Part shown: piece by piece, positions 1 through 9,454 of the stretch
How the letters are laid out: each line of letters begins with the position of its first letter
How positions within the stretch are numbered: position 1 is the first letter of the stretch
Source: a virus
IMG/VR virus record: IMGVR_UViG_3300037011_000133
Location: 1-23,435 of that record
Length of the DNA stretch: 23,435 nucleotides
Reading direction: 5' to 3' (one strand)
Translations under genes and position numbers: made by a program
Notes under the pieces: generated by a model
Told to the model about the DNA's origin: nothing
Seen by the model: only the letters and a program-made list of their open reading frames with translations
The model's database searches: none

Positions 1-98
1 CCAAATGTTCCTAGTTCTTGATCGGCAAAAAGCAAATAAGGCCACTTCGCGAGAGTGTCGTAAGTAGTTCCTGTTTTAAAATTTAATTCATGTGCCAT
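1..98 (-). CDS. N-terminal fragment of an unidentified gene downstream of baseplate J
   Basis: A reading frame begins with ATG at 98-96 and stays open to the left edge, giving 32 complete residues that start MAHELNFKTGTTYDTLAKWP. A good ribosome binding site (GGAAGAG) lies about seven bases upstream, and only 17 bases separate this start from the stop of the baseplate J gene, so it is very likely the next gene of the operon. In myophage clusters this position usually holds another wedge protein, a gpI-like protein or a tail fibre. The visible residues are too few to choose, and no function is assigned. Confidence 0.6.
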   Translation of the reverse strand, partial: MAHELNFKTGTTYDTLAKWPYLLFADQELGTF

Positions 99-115
99 CT
101 TATTCTCTTCCTTTA

Positions 116-1939
116 TTAATAAGCTGCAAAAATATCAGATCTAATAGCTGAAGGATCGCGATAATAATCATTATAATTTGGAGCTGCATCTAAAAACTTA
201 TAGCCCGTAAGTGTATTCACTAATGAATTAAGATTATTAACTATATATATGTCTGAAAGCAATAGATCAACTTTCTCATTAATCGAAGTATCGAGAGTTG
301 CATCTCTAAAGCCCTCTTTGAAAGTACTAGTATTCAAGTCTTCATGAATAGAAGGATCATATCGATAATAGATATAAAGATTTCCATACTGATTATATCT
401 CTGATATAAATAAGCGTAAAGTTCATTTCTAATAAAATCAACTCCAATGTTTTTTGTATTGGCAAATGCAATAACATCTGCTCTAATACTATCAACAATA
501 TCAGAAGGGACTAATGAACTAGTGAGACTACTTGTGTGTATGATTATCGTTGGATGAATCTGAATGACAGAAGCGTCAGTAACTGTAGTGACAACACCAG
601 CTGCCTTAAAGTTATCTATCGATTCTGTAATCAATATTTTATCATCGTTCGTAATTCTATCACGATAATTTTTAAGACAATAAATATCAACATAACCAGG
701 AAATGGATAGGTCATGACTTTATAAACATCGAATGGAGGAGAAGCTGTTGCTGTAACAACCTTCTTCATATTAATCCTTATAAAATATGAGTTATAATCT
801 TTTATTTGATATTTTCCCCACCGCGTAGAATCAATTTGCCATGCTAAATACTGCTCGGCTATAAGAGGATAATCATATGATATATCAACATTTAAAACCT
901 CGGCTTGTTCCCAATCCTGTGTAATAACATCATAATATTCTATACCTCCAGCAACAACAAGAGATTGCCCTATCCCAACAATTAAATAACTTCCCGCATC
1001 ACCTTCTGACGGAACAGACTGAGTTGACATCAAAAGATTATTAAATTTATCTTCAGCACCAACATAAAGATAAAATTCAGGATTAGCATTCGTCGCGTCG
1101 TTATCTATAAATAGTGAATATGAAGGATAAAATTTATTCTTAAAAGTTAAGTCTCCATCTTCACCTCCATAATTATTTGTACCCACTTGCGAATATGTCT
1201 GTTTAACAATATTCAAGAATCTAAAACCACTTATTGAATACATAAGACCAGAAAATGCTGCGTTAGTAGCTAAAGCATATTCTAGCGATTCTTTTGTGCC
1301 TCTACGAAGCGAGATTAGATATTTTTGAAATCTTAATTTCATATTTTCTTCAGTCTCTGCGTCTGCACCTCCGGAAGCCGAATCATTTCTAATCCAGTAT
1401 GCGTAATTATTTATATTTGTGATCGATGAAGCAAATTTCGTTATTGAATTCGCAGCAACATTGCCGACTGTACTTGTTTCAGTGCACATTGCATGAACAC
1501 GATATTCAATCTTATCATTAAATTCACCAGAATTAGATACTTGCATAAAAGCCGTCGAATAATCATCAGTAATCTCAAATGTGACCGAACCATCATCAGT
1601 CGTAACTTTAGCACCTCTAGGTATTGAAAAGAAATTAGTCTCTAAAGAAGCAACATCGGGAGCGTCTATGTAGATAGTTAAAGCAACTAAAGCTCGTTTA
1701 CCAGGGACTTTAAAGAAATTAAATCCATTATAGATATTTTCTAATGAATCACGTGTAACCTGAAAAAGATCGAAATAATAATTCTCTAAAACATCAGCAA
1801 ATGCTTCTACTAGAACATTGAGGACACTGCCAATATTGTAGTCATTAACATTTGGACCACCATTTTCCTCTATCGCGGATCGCAAGAACTTAATAAAATC
1901 AGACTTTATTATATCGGCATTCTTTATCTGGATTGTCAC
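116..1939 (-). CDS. Baseplate J-like wedge protein (gpJ / T4 gp6 family)
   Basis: The 607-residue product carries features typical of the baseplate J family, which forms the wedge ring around the hub. An N-terminal helix (residues about 35-60) has the GSVLNVLVEAFADVLENYY pattern. A central part has TVGNVAANSITKF (157-169), then GGADAETEENMKLRFQKYL (190-208) and LRRGTKESLEYAL (211-223), the acidic/arginine block seen in most J proteins. The start is GTG at 1939, eight bases after AAGAGG, which overlaps the upstream stop. An ATG at 1947 is out of frame and stops after three codons. The gene lies 12 bases after the LysM/gp25 fusion gene, matching the usual gp25-then-J order. J proteins contact the sheath initiator and transmit the trigger for contraction. 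The family call is firm; the exact role of the long C-terminal half is inferred. Confidence 0.93.
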   Translation of the reverse strand: MTIQIKNADIIKSDFIKFLRSAIEENGGPNVNDYNIGSVLNVLVEAFADVLENYYFDLFQVTRDSLENIYNGFNFFKVPGKRALVALTIYIDAPDVASLETNFFSIPRGAKVTTDDGSVTFEITDDYSTAFMQVSNSGEFNDKIEYRVHAMCTETSTVGNVAANSITKFASSITNINNYAYWIRNDSASGGADAETEENMKLRFQKYLISLRRGTKESLEYALATNAAFSGLMYSISGFRFLNIVKQTYSQVGTNNYGGEDGDLTFKNKFYPSYSLFIDNDATNANPEFYLYVGAEDKFNNLLMSTQSVPSEGDAGSYLIVGIGQSLVVAGGIEYYDVITQDWEQAEVLNVDISYDYPLIAEQYLAWQIDSTRWGKYQIKDYNSYFIRINMKKVVTATASPPFDVYKVMTYPFPGYVDIYCLKNYRDRITNDDKILITESIDNFKAAGVVTTVTDASVIQIHPTIIIHTSSLTSSLVPSDIVDSIRADVIAFANTKNIGVDFIRNELYAYLYQRYNQYGNLYIYYRYDPSIHEDLNTSTFKEGFRDATLDTSINEKVDLLLSDIYIVNNLNSLVNTLTGYKFLDAAPNYNDYYRDPSAIRSDIFAAY

Positions 1940-1951
1940 GTGTTCATCCTC

Positions 1952-4720
1952 TTATAGCGTAGTCTTAATGAGTACGTCCTCATTATTTACTAGTATCACT
2001 GAAGCTTGAGCTTTTATCGCATCGAAGGCATCTTCAATTTGAATGTCATTTGCTGATCTAACTCTAGCATCTGACATAAGTTGATTATATAGATTATATC
2101 GAAGAAGAATGAGGTGCTCGAGCGTATTCTTCTTACCAAGTAAAACAGGTAGACCATAGTCCATGTGCAATATTAAACCGCCCGGTGGACATTCTAGTCG
2201 GTCGCGAATTGCTTGCTTTACATTAGCTAATCCACTAATTAATTTAAACTCTAATATTCCCTGTTCTTCGCCAGTAGGACCAGGACCCAGATCAACTCTC
2301 GGTAGAATTGACACATGAGTATCGTCTAAATATGTAAATCTAATATCAAGATCGACCTTATATGTATCTTCATGAGTAAATGCTTCAGTGAAAGGTAAGA
2401 ATTTATCTTCAAGAGAAGGAAGTAAGATCTCTTGTCCATCAACCAATACCTTATATTCGCTGAAACAAGCAATTGAATAACTACTTTTTGTAGCAGAACC
2501 AGTACCAGTAAAATTTGTAAAAATTACATAATTTTTATTTTCCTCATCTCCAGCCAAGAAAGTCTTATCGTCTTCAGTAAATGGGAAAAAACTATCTTCA
2601 GGATCAACTGTATCAGAAGGTTCGGGTAAAATAAATGATCCAACATTTTGTAGATATATCTGATACATTACTGAGATTGTTGTATGAAAAAGCGGAATGA
2701 GCGGATCTACGATAAAGTCAAAATATTCACGTTGATCGTAATAATCGACCAAATCACCAGTAATTGTATACGGACTTAATATCTCGAATAATGTATCATT
2801 ATTGATGTCATATGAACGCCCTTTTCTAAGAGCACAAATAACATAACTCTTGACCTCTGGAGAGAAGAGAGTACATGTAGGCGCCAACGTATCTGTTATC
2901 CCAAACAAAGCATAACATCTATTTGAATAAGTTTCTTTAAACAGAAGAACAAAGAATTTATCACCAGTTTTAATCTGATCCTTCACTTCTTTCTGTTGTA
3001 ATAGAAAAACTGTCGGATCATCAAGAAAAGCCGCTGTGCTGTCGTATAACGGAAGTGGTTGACCCGGATATGCGCCAGTATCGATATTATATATATATAG
3101 AGTGAACTCACTAGCTGCTGTGAATATTTTATAACCATATGATCCAAAATACGCGATGAAATTCAGATTGTCCGATGTAACCACATACGGATATTCGACT
3201 TTATTTAAATATGCGACTTCTGAAAGATATGTTCTAGAAGCATTAGCTTCATTTGGTGCATATTTCTTTACAATAGAGTCGAGGTTTTCGCCCTTCTGAA
3301 TCAAGACTCTCTTGATGCTCTTGTATCGAGGCTGAACGATTGACTCAAAAGATGAATAGTTATATTCAATTACAAAGTTATAAGAATACCCAGATGTATT
3401 ATAATTAGTCGATAAAACTATCTTTGAATCGCTGAATGATTCAACTAAGTCGTTCTCATTACCAAAATCATTTATGGCATATATCTTGACTAAAGCGATC
3501 CCAAGCGATGAGGGTCGAGTCTTAAAGAATACATTAATTTTAGTCTTGCCATTCGTTGTAATCTCTTCAACTCGATCAATAGGGAATGGGAAAGAAACCC
3601 TATTTAGTTGTCTAATGTCTTTTTGAAATTGAGCGACTGTGGCTTTGTTCGCTGCTAATGTAACTGGCGCTGAAATAGAGGCTAATCTAGTCATATTAAC
3701 ATTAAAGGCTAGATTTTGTTGCTCACCAGTCATAGCATCTTTTAGAAGATTCATCTGTGCTTGAATATTTTTTACACGAACATATGGTTCATAGAATGCT
3801 GTTTGAAGATCAGTAGAAACCAATGCCTTGAAGTTATTTACGAAGCCTCTTGTTAGGCCTATGCTCGTTGTAACACCATTAAGAGCATCGGTCATTCTTT
3901 CAAGACGACGAATGTCATTAACAACTGAGTTAGCTGAGCCAATGAAGGCATTACCAACAGCGACTGTTGTATTTATAGCCTCTACTGCAAACTCATAAGC
4001 ATTATAGACATCTTTTACGCCCGGCTGTTCTAAAGCCATATTGACCATATTAGGAAGCCAATTAGCGTATGAAGCAATTGTTGAAGTAATCTCTGCAACA
4101 CTAAATGACGTTCCGAATATCGTATAAGTCTTTCCAGCAGAAACCCTTGACGATTCTTGTGTAATAATAAAATCTAGTTTATATTTGTAGAGGTGAGGCT
4201 GTTCTCTATTACGCATAAATGAATCGTTTTGTAAGAGAACGTCATATGTGATGCCCTGGTCGGGAATTGTTATACTAACCGTTTCGATATTGTCTATATT
4301 ATCAACTGAAAACGAATCTTTGATAGTTGCAGCCCATGATGTTCCTAAATATTTATTCTCGCCTTTTATGAGTTGAATAATTGAATATAAATCTAACCAA
4401 AGAGATTTACCTGGAGCAGAATCAGCAGGAGCCACAGCAGCGGAAAGCGTTGATTTGGCGACTGGCGCCTGAATACCATATTTCTTTGGATCTAATTTAT
4501 AACCTGTATGACCTTCGATTGAAAGTGTTTTGAGGCCGGCACCCAGATTTTGGAATACTTTTGCTCCATATGTGAATGTAGCACTAACTCTACTAGCTTG
4601 ATTTATTGTAAGCGATGACGGATTTAGAGGAAATAAGTAACTTATCGTATCCCCTGTCGTACGTATCTTGACAGAGATAACGATAAGGTTTTTCGCCTGT
4701 GGGTTAAATCTAGTAGCCAT
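1952..4720 (-). CDS. Baseplate fusion protein: XkdP-like N-terminus, LysM domain, gp25-like C-terminus
   Basis: The 922-residue product looks like at least three baseplate parts joined together. Residues 25-75 (YLFPLNPSSL, then a G-x-x-L-x-x-x-S-I-E-G-H pattern) resemble the start of PBSX XkdP-type LysM baseplate proteins. Residues about 471-515 form a LysM-like unit (VLIQKGENLDSIVKKY followed by AYLNKVEYP). Residues about 825-922 match the gpW/gp25 lysozyme-like wedge fold: VKQAIRDRLECPPGG, MDYGLPVL, then NQLMSDARVRSANDIQIED. T4 gp25 nucleates sheath assembly, and T4 gp53 carries a LysM-like fold. No separate gp25 gene is present before J, so this protein probably supplies that function. ATG at 4720 has AAGGA six to seven bases upstream, overlapping the stop of the spike gene. 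Residues 200-370 are alanine-rich and helical; 520-800 are beta-rich and unassigned. Confidence 0.82.
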   Translation of the reverse strand: MATRFNPQAKNLIVISVKIRTTGDTISYLFPLNPSSLTINQASRVSATFTYGAKVFQNLGAGLKTLSIEGHTGYKLDPKKYGIQAPVAKSTLSAAVAPADSAPGKSLWLDLYSIIQLIKGENKYLGTSWAATIKDSFSVDNIDNIETVSITIPDQGITYDVLLQNDSFMRNREQPHLYKYKLDFIITQESSRVSAGKTYTIFGTSFSVAEITSTIASYANWLPNMVNMALEQPGVKDVYNAYEFAVEAINTTVAVGNAFIGSANSVVNDIRRLERMTDALNGVTTSIGLTRGFVNNFKALVSTDLQTAFYEPYVRVKNIQAQMNLLKDAMTGEQQNLAFNVNMTRLASISAPVTLAANKATVAQFQKDIRQLNRVSFPFPIDRVEEITTNGKTKINVFFKTRPSSLGIALVKIYAINDFGNENDLVESFSDSKIVLSTNYNTSGYSYNFVIEYNYSSFESIVQPRYKSIKRVLIQKGENLDSIVKKYAPNEANASRTYLSEVAYLNKVEYPYVVTSDNLNFIAYFGSYGYKIFTAASEFTLYIYNIDTGAYPGQPLPLYDSTAAFLDDPTVFLLQQKEVKDQIKTGDKFFVLLFKETYSNRCYALFGITDTLAPTCTLFSPEVKSYVICALRKGRSYDINNDTLFEILSPYTITGDLVDYYDQREYFDFIVDPLIPLFHTTISVMYQIYLQNVGSFILPEPSDTVDPEDSFFPFTEDDKTFLAGDEENKNYVIFTNFTGTGSATKSSYSIACFSEYKVLVDGQEILLPSLEDKFLPFTEAFTHEDTYKVDLDIRFTYLDDTHVSILPRVDLGPGPTGEEQGILEFKLISGLANVKQAIRDRLECPPGGLILHMDYGLPVLLGKKNTLEHLILLRYNLYNQLMSDARVRSANDIQIEDAFDAIKAQASVILVNNEDVLIKTTL

Positions 4721-4728
4721 GTTATTCC

Positions 4729-5631
4729 TTAACTAATCTGAGTCACGATTCCATTTTGAGATGTAATCACTGGATTCCCCGAATGAAAATGTTGACCTGT
4801 AACGCCTACTATACTGTTTATCTTTACTATCGGTGTGATAAAATCAATTTCTGGAGCATTAATAACTGCCTTGCCTGTAGCATTAACATTAACGTCGCCT
4901 GTAGCAGTAAGATTAATATCTGTTTCTGACACAATCTGCACTTGCTTCTTAGTATTTATGCCCACAATACCATCCTTAGTTATAGTAATAAGTGCATTAT
5001 CTTGATCAGTCCCTATTAAGACATTACCATCGTTACTGAGAATGATACTCTGTCCCGCGTGCCATTTAATAAATAAATTAGTCTCTTTTCGATCATTATA
5101 GTCGGCAGTATCTCTAACATTAAAACTATCTGCCTTTGTTGGAATCATTAAAGATTCAGACATCTCATTACTATCATTTGATCCGATTTTTATAATGCTT
5201 CCGCTAGGATGATACATTTGAGCCGTGCCATCGGCTCTAATCATCCACATAACATCTGATTCATGTCTAAAAAGATAAAGACCATAATCTGGTATTGACA
5301 ACATTGTTTCTTTAGGAAATAAAAATCCTAATATTACTGCATTATTATAGTCTTCACCAATAAATGCAGCGATACAATAAATATCACCCGGCGAATGTAT
5401 GTATCCCGTTTCTAGATTAGAATCATTATGAGATGGGACATACTTTGCACCAAAAGCAAATCCAGCTGGCATCGAACATACAATCTGACAGTTAAGAAGA
5501 GAAATATCATCATCAATTGATACAACATCTGCTGTATTGCTACCTATATTGAATCGTGTAACTTTTGCAAAATAAATCTCGGTTGGGGCAGTAACACTTC
5601 CGTCTTCGTTATTTAAAAGTAGGTTATCCAT
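4729..5631 (-). CDS. Baseplate central spike protein (gpV / gp45 / gp5 family)
   Basis: The 300-residue product has the expected spike layout. Residues about 18-110 are an OB-fold-like domain ending in DYNNAVILGFLFP, which would sit on the hub trimer. Residues about 205-275 have short alternating beta repeats (ITITKDGIVGINTKKQVQIV, then INLTATGDVNVNATGKAVI), the pattern of the intertwined trimeric beta-helix. Near the C-terminus is H281-F-H283-S-G, the HxH motif that in P2 and phi92 spikes binds an iron ion near the tip; here 17 residues follow it, so the tip may be modified or capped. No lysozyme domain is present, unlike T4 gp5. Its ATG overlaps the hub stop codon (TAATG) with no clear ribosome binding site, so translation is probably coupled to the hub. 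It acts outside the cell, as the membrane-piercing needle. Confidence 0.88.
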   Translation of the reverse strand: MDNLLLNNEDGSVTAPTEIYFAKVTRFNIGSNTADVVSIDDDISLLNCQIVCSMPAGFAFGAKYVPSHNDSNLETGYIHSPGDIYCIAAFIGEDYNNAVILGFLFPKETMLSIPDYGLYLFRHESDVMWMIRADGTAQMYHPSGSIIKIGSNDSNEMSESLMIPTKADSFNVRDTADYNDRKETNLFIKWHAGQSIILSNDGNVLIGTDQDNALITITKDGIVGINTKKQVQIVSETDINLTATGDVNVNATGKAVINAPEIDFITPIVKINSIVGVTGQHFHSGNPVITSQNGIVTQIS

Positions 5632-7751
5632 TACAATGCTTTAACAATCAGTACTGAATCATCTGATGCGGTTCTAGTCATATTAAAGTTCGATTTCATA
5701 GTCGAAGCATTAAAATCTATAGTATGCGAAATAGCAGTAACATACCCACGAAATCTTGGTTTATTGAATTCAGGATTTCCAGGAAAAACAGAATTAACTA
5801 TCATTCCCGGGAGAATTGACAGGTCAATCGGTTTTAATATTTGACAATCATATAGGTGTTCATTTTCACGATAAGCCTGAGCAACGATTCCATTAAGTTC
5901 AGCCACAAAGGTACCTAATGATGCACTACCGGCATTTTTTAATTTTAATAAAAAAGTAGAAACATCTGAAGCCTTAAACTCTTTAGGATCAAATTTAAAT
6001 TGATCACATGCAGCTAAAAATCCTGCATCTTTAAAAGCTGCTTCATAAAAAACACCAATCTTTTTGGGCGGTGAAATATTTTTAACACTCTTTTTAGGAT
6101 TCTTCTTCGTATTACTATCGGTTTTTTGAGAATTATTTTCTAGAATAGAATTTAATTTCTTCATCTCTTTTAAGTCGGTACTTTCTTCTATCATTTTTTC
6201 AATAAGTTCTTTATCTATATAATTAAGAATATAATAGGCTGTAGAGTCATAGAATGTTAAGCAATTCCACTTTATTTCAAACTCTCTAAATCCAAAATAA
6301 TTCAAATCTCCAGAAACATATTTATCAGGAAACATATTCTTATAATTCATTAAAAATACAGGATTAGGATTTACATTTTTTACAAATTGATCTGCAACAT
6401 ATTTCTTAAAAGCTTCTTCACCGAGACCATATGAACTTAATTTGTCATATAAGAGACCGTAAACAAGAGAACGTCCAGAAGTCTTTAAAACAGCAGTATC
6501 TGTAGCTGGAGTTGTCCAAATAACATTGACGACAGATTGAGCCGTTCTCGTCATATTAATAGATTCTAAAAATCTTATATCAAAATCGATAACATTAAAA
6601 AAATTCTTTACAAGAAGACTACATTCGTAATTGGTCGGAATAAGAGAATCAACATCTAATTTTTTAGACTCTTTAATCGTATCATTCATCGTTTTCATTA
6701 TCGGATTCAAATGATCTCGTATAAATTTAACAGGCTGAAAACCCGTTTCAAATTCAATCGACTTAATTCTATCGAAGCCAAAATCTCCTCTATTTATAAC
6801 ATTAAATGAATCAACACTTTCAACGCCACCCTGGAGATTTAACGTTTCTGTCTGCGTCAAGCTAGAAGGATCAGCCTCCTGATATTCGATCGTTGTCTTA
6901 TCCTTCAACACTCGATCAAATGACATAAGCGGAGTTGTTCTAATTTGTAATATTACAGAGTCGACTGTTTCATATGTTGAGAATTCAAATAGCGGTTCTG
7001 GATAAAGATACTTGTATAAGTCTAGGGCAACACCTTGAAGTTGTTTATAAATTATTAATGAAGAGACTTGACTCTTAAACATCGACTGCCATTCTTTTTC
7101 TTTGCCAACATCAAAACCAAAAGGCATAAAAAGCTTAAATTGCTTGAATATGCTCTCTTTACCAACCATTTTTGATTCACCTGGTTTATCATAAACGATA
7201 TTATATAAAAACTTAAAGAAAAAGAAGCTAAAAAATATAAAACCAATTTGATTTACTGAATAAAAATCATTAAGCAGTTTATTTTTAGGATCATTAAATA
7301 TTTCGGAAAAATTAAGAAGTCTAAACTCTGGAACAGCTTGATTTAAAATATCTAAAAAGGTGAGGTTTTTCGTATAGAACGTCGTCTTAAATAGATTAGC
7401 AAAGTCAACAATTACAATGGTAGTCGCCGATGAAGGACTCTGACCATACAGTGTCTGCTTGCTCATATTTTGTATAAATCCTGAAAAATAAAATGTTTGA
7501 TAATCCGAACCTTGATCATAGTTTTTAAGAAGCAACTCTATTTTAACATAGTTATATAGTTTCATCGACTCTTCTAATTTTAGAAGAGTATATGATCTAG
7601 ATTTAGCAAATGTAATTATAGCTTGATTATTTAATTGCAAGTCTTTTGTTATTTGAATATTTCGTACGAGTTCAGCATCATCTCTTATTTTTATAGATGA
7701 CTTTGTACGAACATCAAAAATCTCGATATTGAATTTCAGTACTTGTTGCAT
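5631..7751 (-). CDS. Baseplate hub protein (gp27 / gpD-like)
   Basis: This 706-residue protein lies between tape measure and spike, the standard place for the hub that caps the tail tube and holds the spike. Its first 130 residues fit the tube-like first hub domain: VRNIQITKDLQLNNQAIITF, a later YVKIELLL strand, FYFSGFIQNM (87-96) and TTIVIVDF. The last 70 residues (LPGMIVNSV, then FRGYVTAISHTIDFNASTM) match the final hub barrel. It is longer than typical gp27- or gpD-type hubs. The middle has a lysine-rich, probably disordered stretch (about residues 525-570) and an odd phenylalanine-rich segment (GFIFFSFFFFKFLYNIV, 170-186), which could be buried or membrane-active. Start ATG 7751 overlaps the tape measure stop as TAATG with no clear ribosome binding site. 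The call rests on domain pattern plus gene order. Confidence 0.78.
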   Translation of the reverse strand: MQQVLKFNIEIFDVRTKSSIKIRDDAELVRNIQITKDLQLNNQAIITFAKSRSYTLLKLEESMKLYNYVKIELLLKNYDQGSDYQTFYFSGFIQNMSKQTLYGQSPSSATTIVIVDFANLFKTTFYTKNLTFLDILNQAVPEFRLLNFSEIFNDPKNKLLNDFYSVNQIGFIFFSFFFFKFLYNIVYDKPGESKMVGKESIFKQFKLFMPFGFDVGKEKEWQSMFKSQVSSLIIYKQLQGVALDLYKYLYPEPLFEFSTYETVDSVILQIRTTPLMSFDRVLKDKTTIEYQEADPSSLTQTETLNLQGGVESVDSFNVINRGDFGFDRIKSIEFETGFQPVKFIRDHLNPIMKTMNDTIKESKKLDVDSLIPTNYECSLLVKNFFNVIDFDIRFLESINMTRTAQSVVNVIWTTPATDTAVLKTSGRSLVYGLLYDKLSSYGLGEEAFKKYVADQFVKNVNPNPVFLMNYKNMFPDKYVSGDLNYFGFREFEIKWNCLTFYDSTAYYILNYIDKELIEKMIEESTDLKEMKKLNSILENNSQKTDSNTKKNPKKSVKNISPPKKIGVFYEAAFKDAGFLAACDQFKFDPKEFKASDVSTFLLKLKNAGSASLGTFVAELNGIVAQAYRENEHLYDCQILKPIDLSILPGMIVNSVFPGNPEFNKPRFRGYVTAISHTIDFNASTMKSNFNMTRTASDDSVLIVKAL

Positions 7752-9454
7752 TAGGGTTTAGGTCGTCTGCGTCGAGCGCGGAGTCCCCCGTCGCCACCCA
7801 AATATTTCGTAATCCATTTTGCAATACTTTCATCAAGAACGTCCATGCTATTAACAACCGATATTTCCATAAGATTAGCAGCTCTCGTTGTCGCTTCTGA
7901 TATAGTTTTTGATGTTGCTGCGATTGAATTAAGGCCCGTCGTAACTCTATCTATAGTCTTTCCAAACTCAGCCTCCATTAAAGGACCCTGTGCTTTATCT
8001 AGAGCTAAGCCTGTTCTACCAAGTTTTTTCATTGCTTCAGACGGTTCAGCAGAGCCAGCAGCACCCATCATCCTTCCAGCATCAAGTTCTCCTGTAGCTT
8101 CGCCATATAACTTTATCGCCTCATCTCGTGCCTCTTTACCGGCGCCTTTAAATATTCCTGTACCGACACCAAGAAGACCTCCCTGTTGTCCCATAACTCC
8201 AAATGTTTTAGCTGCACCTGACATCATTTTCATCCATGCTGGAGATGCTGTGCCCATGCTTTTTGCTTCAAGAAAATCCATATAAGAACTACCCGGATTA
8301 GCTTGTTGAAACTGCTGGAACAAAATCATTTCAGAAGCTTCATTCCCACCTGCAGCACCTGCAGCACCTGCAGAGCCCTGAGTAAGTGCAGCCATAGCAA
8401 TTGCAGGAGAATTTAATTGCTGTGCCATCGTTGTACTGGTAGCCATATTAAAAAGACGATTTCCAGCACTTGGACCAAACATAAAAGATTGTCCCCTAGC
8501 TATTTCCATTGCTTGCGCAATCTGTGGAATCTGAAATCCTGTTCTTTCTGAAGCTCTTAAAAGCTCATTCTCACTAAATCCTGTTCTATTACTGATCTGC
8601 ATAGCAACTGCATTAGCACCAATATCTTGACCATAAATACTCATGTTTGTAATCTGTCTAGCTCTATCCATACTAAACTTACTGTAACCTCTAGCTCCTT
8701 GTGCCTGGACATTGGCTATAATACCCGCCGACTCCATACCGCTAATTCCCAACTCAGAAAGAACAAAAGCAGCTTCTGAACCACCCTGACCGCGCATTCC
8801 CTTTCCAGCAACATCGCCTCTCTGAAGACGATAATTCAACATCATGCTGTCTCTAGCACCAATAACTCTTTCAGTTGCCATTCTTGCAGCTTGTTCTTCA
8901 CCCGCTGCTTTAATAGATGCCTCTTGAAAAAATCCTCGACCTATTGCTGCATTTCCTCCTGCAGCACCCAAGCCAACAATGGCGCCAGAAACATAAAGGC
9001 CTATTCCTGGAATCATAGCGGCAAGACCAGCCATGACTGTAGTAACTATTTGACCCGTATCTCGTTCTCTTTCCATCATGCGGCCGCCCACTTGACCCAT
9101 CGTACCACCAAGCATTTCATACGGTCTAGCAATAGAGTATTTAGAATATTGTGAAACCATTGGACCAGCTAATGCCAGTGCAGTACCAAGAATCTCAAGT
9201 CCCTTTAAGTGCTGAGTTAAAGTGTCTTTGCTATCAGCCTGTGCTCTTACTGATTTTCCTGTTACTTCAGTAAGTTTTTCAATACTATCTTTAAGACCCG
9301 AAAGTATATCATTAACATTCTTACCGCCCACAGCTACTCCCGTATTAGGGTCGATAATATGACTACTACCTCCCACAACAGGTCCTCCCGCCATCTTATT
9401 AACAGCGGCTGTCAGTTCTCTAATAGCATTATTTAAGCCCACATCAGGAGGCAT
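7751..9454 (-). CDS. Tail tape measure protein
   Basis: This 567-residue protein is rich in Ala, Gly and Met, has helical stretches at both ends and a hydrophobic segment at about residues 136-170 (IVTTVMAGLAAMIPGIGLYV onward). It sits directly between the two-frame chaperone and the hub, the diagnostic place of the tape measure, which sets tube length and is ejected during infection. At the usual 1.5 angstrom per residue it predicts a tube of about 85 nm. A nine-base tandem repeat encodes GAAGAAG near residues 362-368. The C-terminus is strongly basic (LRARRRRPKP). ATG at 9454 overlaps the chaperone end by 11 bases. The length is modest for a myophage, and no lytic domain is seen. Confidence 0.87.
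   Translation of the reverse strand: MPPDVGLNNAIRELTAAVNKMAGGPVVGGSSHIIDPNTGVAVGGKNVNDILSGLKDSIEKLTEVTGKSVRAQADSKDTLTQHLKGLEILGTALALAGPMVSQYSKYSIARPYEMLGGTMGQVGGRMMERERDTGQIVTTVMAGLAAMIPGIGLYVSGAIVGLGAAGGNAAIGRGFFQEASIKAAGEEQAARMATERVIGARDSMMLNYRLQRGDVAGKGMRGQGGSEAAFVLSELGISGMESAGIIANVQAQGARGYSKFSMDRARQITNMSIYGQDIGANAVAMQISNRTGFSENELLRASERTGFQIPQIAQAMEIARGQSFMFGPSAGNRLFNMATSTTMAQQLNSPAIAMAALTQGSAGAAGAAGGNEASEMILFQQFQQANPGSSYMDFLEAKSMGTASPAWMKMMSGAAKTFGVMGQQGGLLGVGTGIFKGAGKEARDEAIKLYGEATGELDAGRMMGAAGSAEPSEAMKKLGRTGLALDKAQGPLMEAEFGKTIDRVTTGLNSIAATSKTISEATTRAANLMEISVVNSMDVLDESIAKWITKYLGGDGGLRARRRRPKP
8348..8374 (-). repeat. Three tandem copies of a 9-base unit inside the tape measure gene
   Basis: The plus strand reads acctgcagc, acctgcagc, acctgcaga. 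On the coding strand this gives Ala/Gly repeats. Being nine bases long, gain or loss of a unit keeps the frame and would change tape length by three residues per unit. Confidence 0.8.

Noticed and set aside
1936-1947. ATG AAC ACG TGA three-codon frame just before the J gene start
   Set aside because: The Shine-Dalgarno bases abut this ATG, too close for initiation, while they fit the in-frame GTG at 1939.
7055-7246. 63-codon minus-strand frame inside the hub gene, start MVLYFLASFSLSFYIISFMI
   Set aside because: It looks membrane-like, but it overlaps the hub frame completely and arises from the A/T-rich Phe/Lys codons there; no ribosome binding site.
7845-8285. 146-codon open frame on the plus strand opposite the tape measure gene
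   Set aside because: Low-complexity mirror of an Ala/Gly-rich coding sequence, without a ribosome binding site or room in a wholly minus-strand operon.
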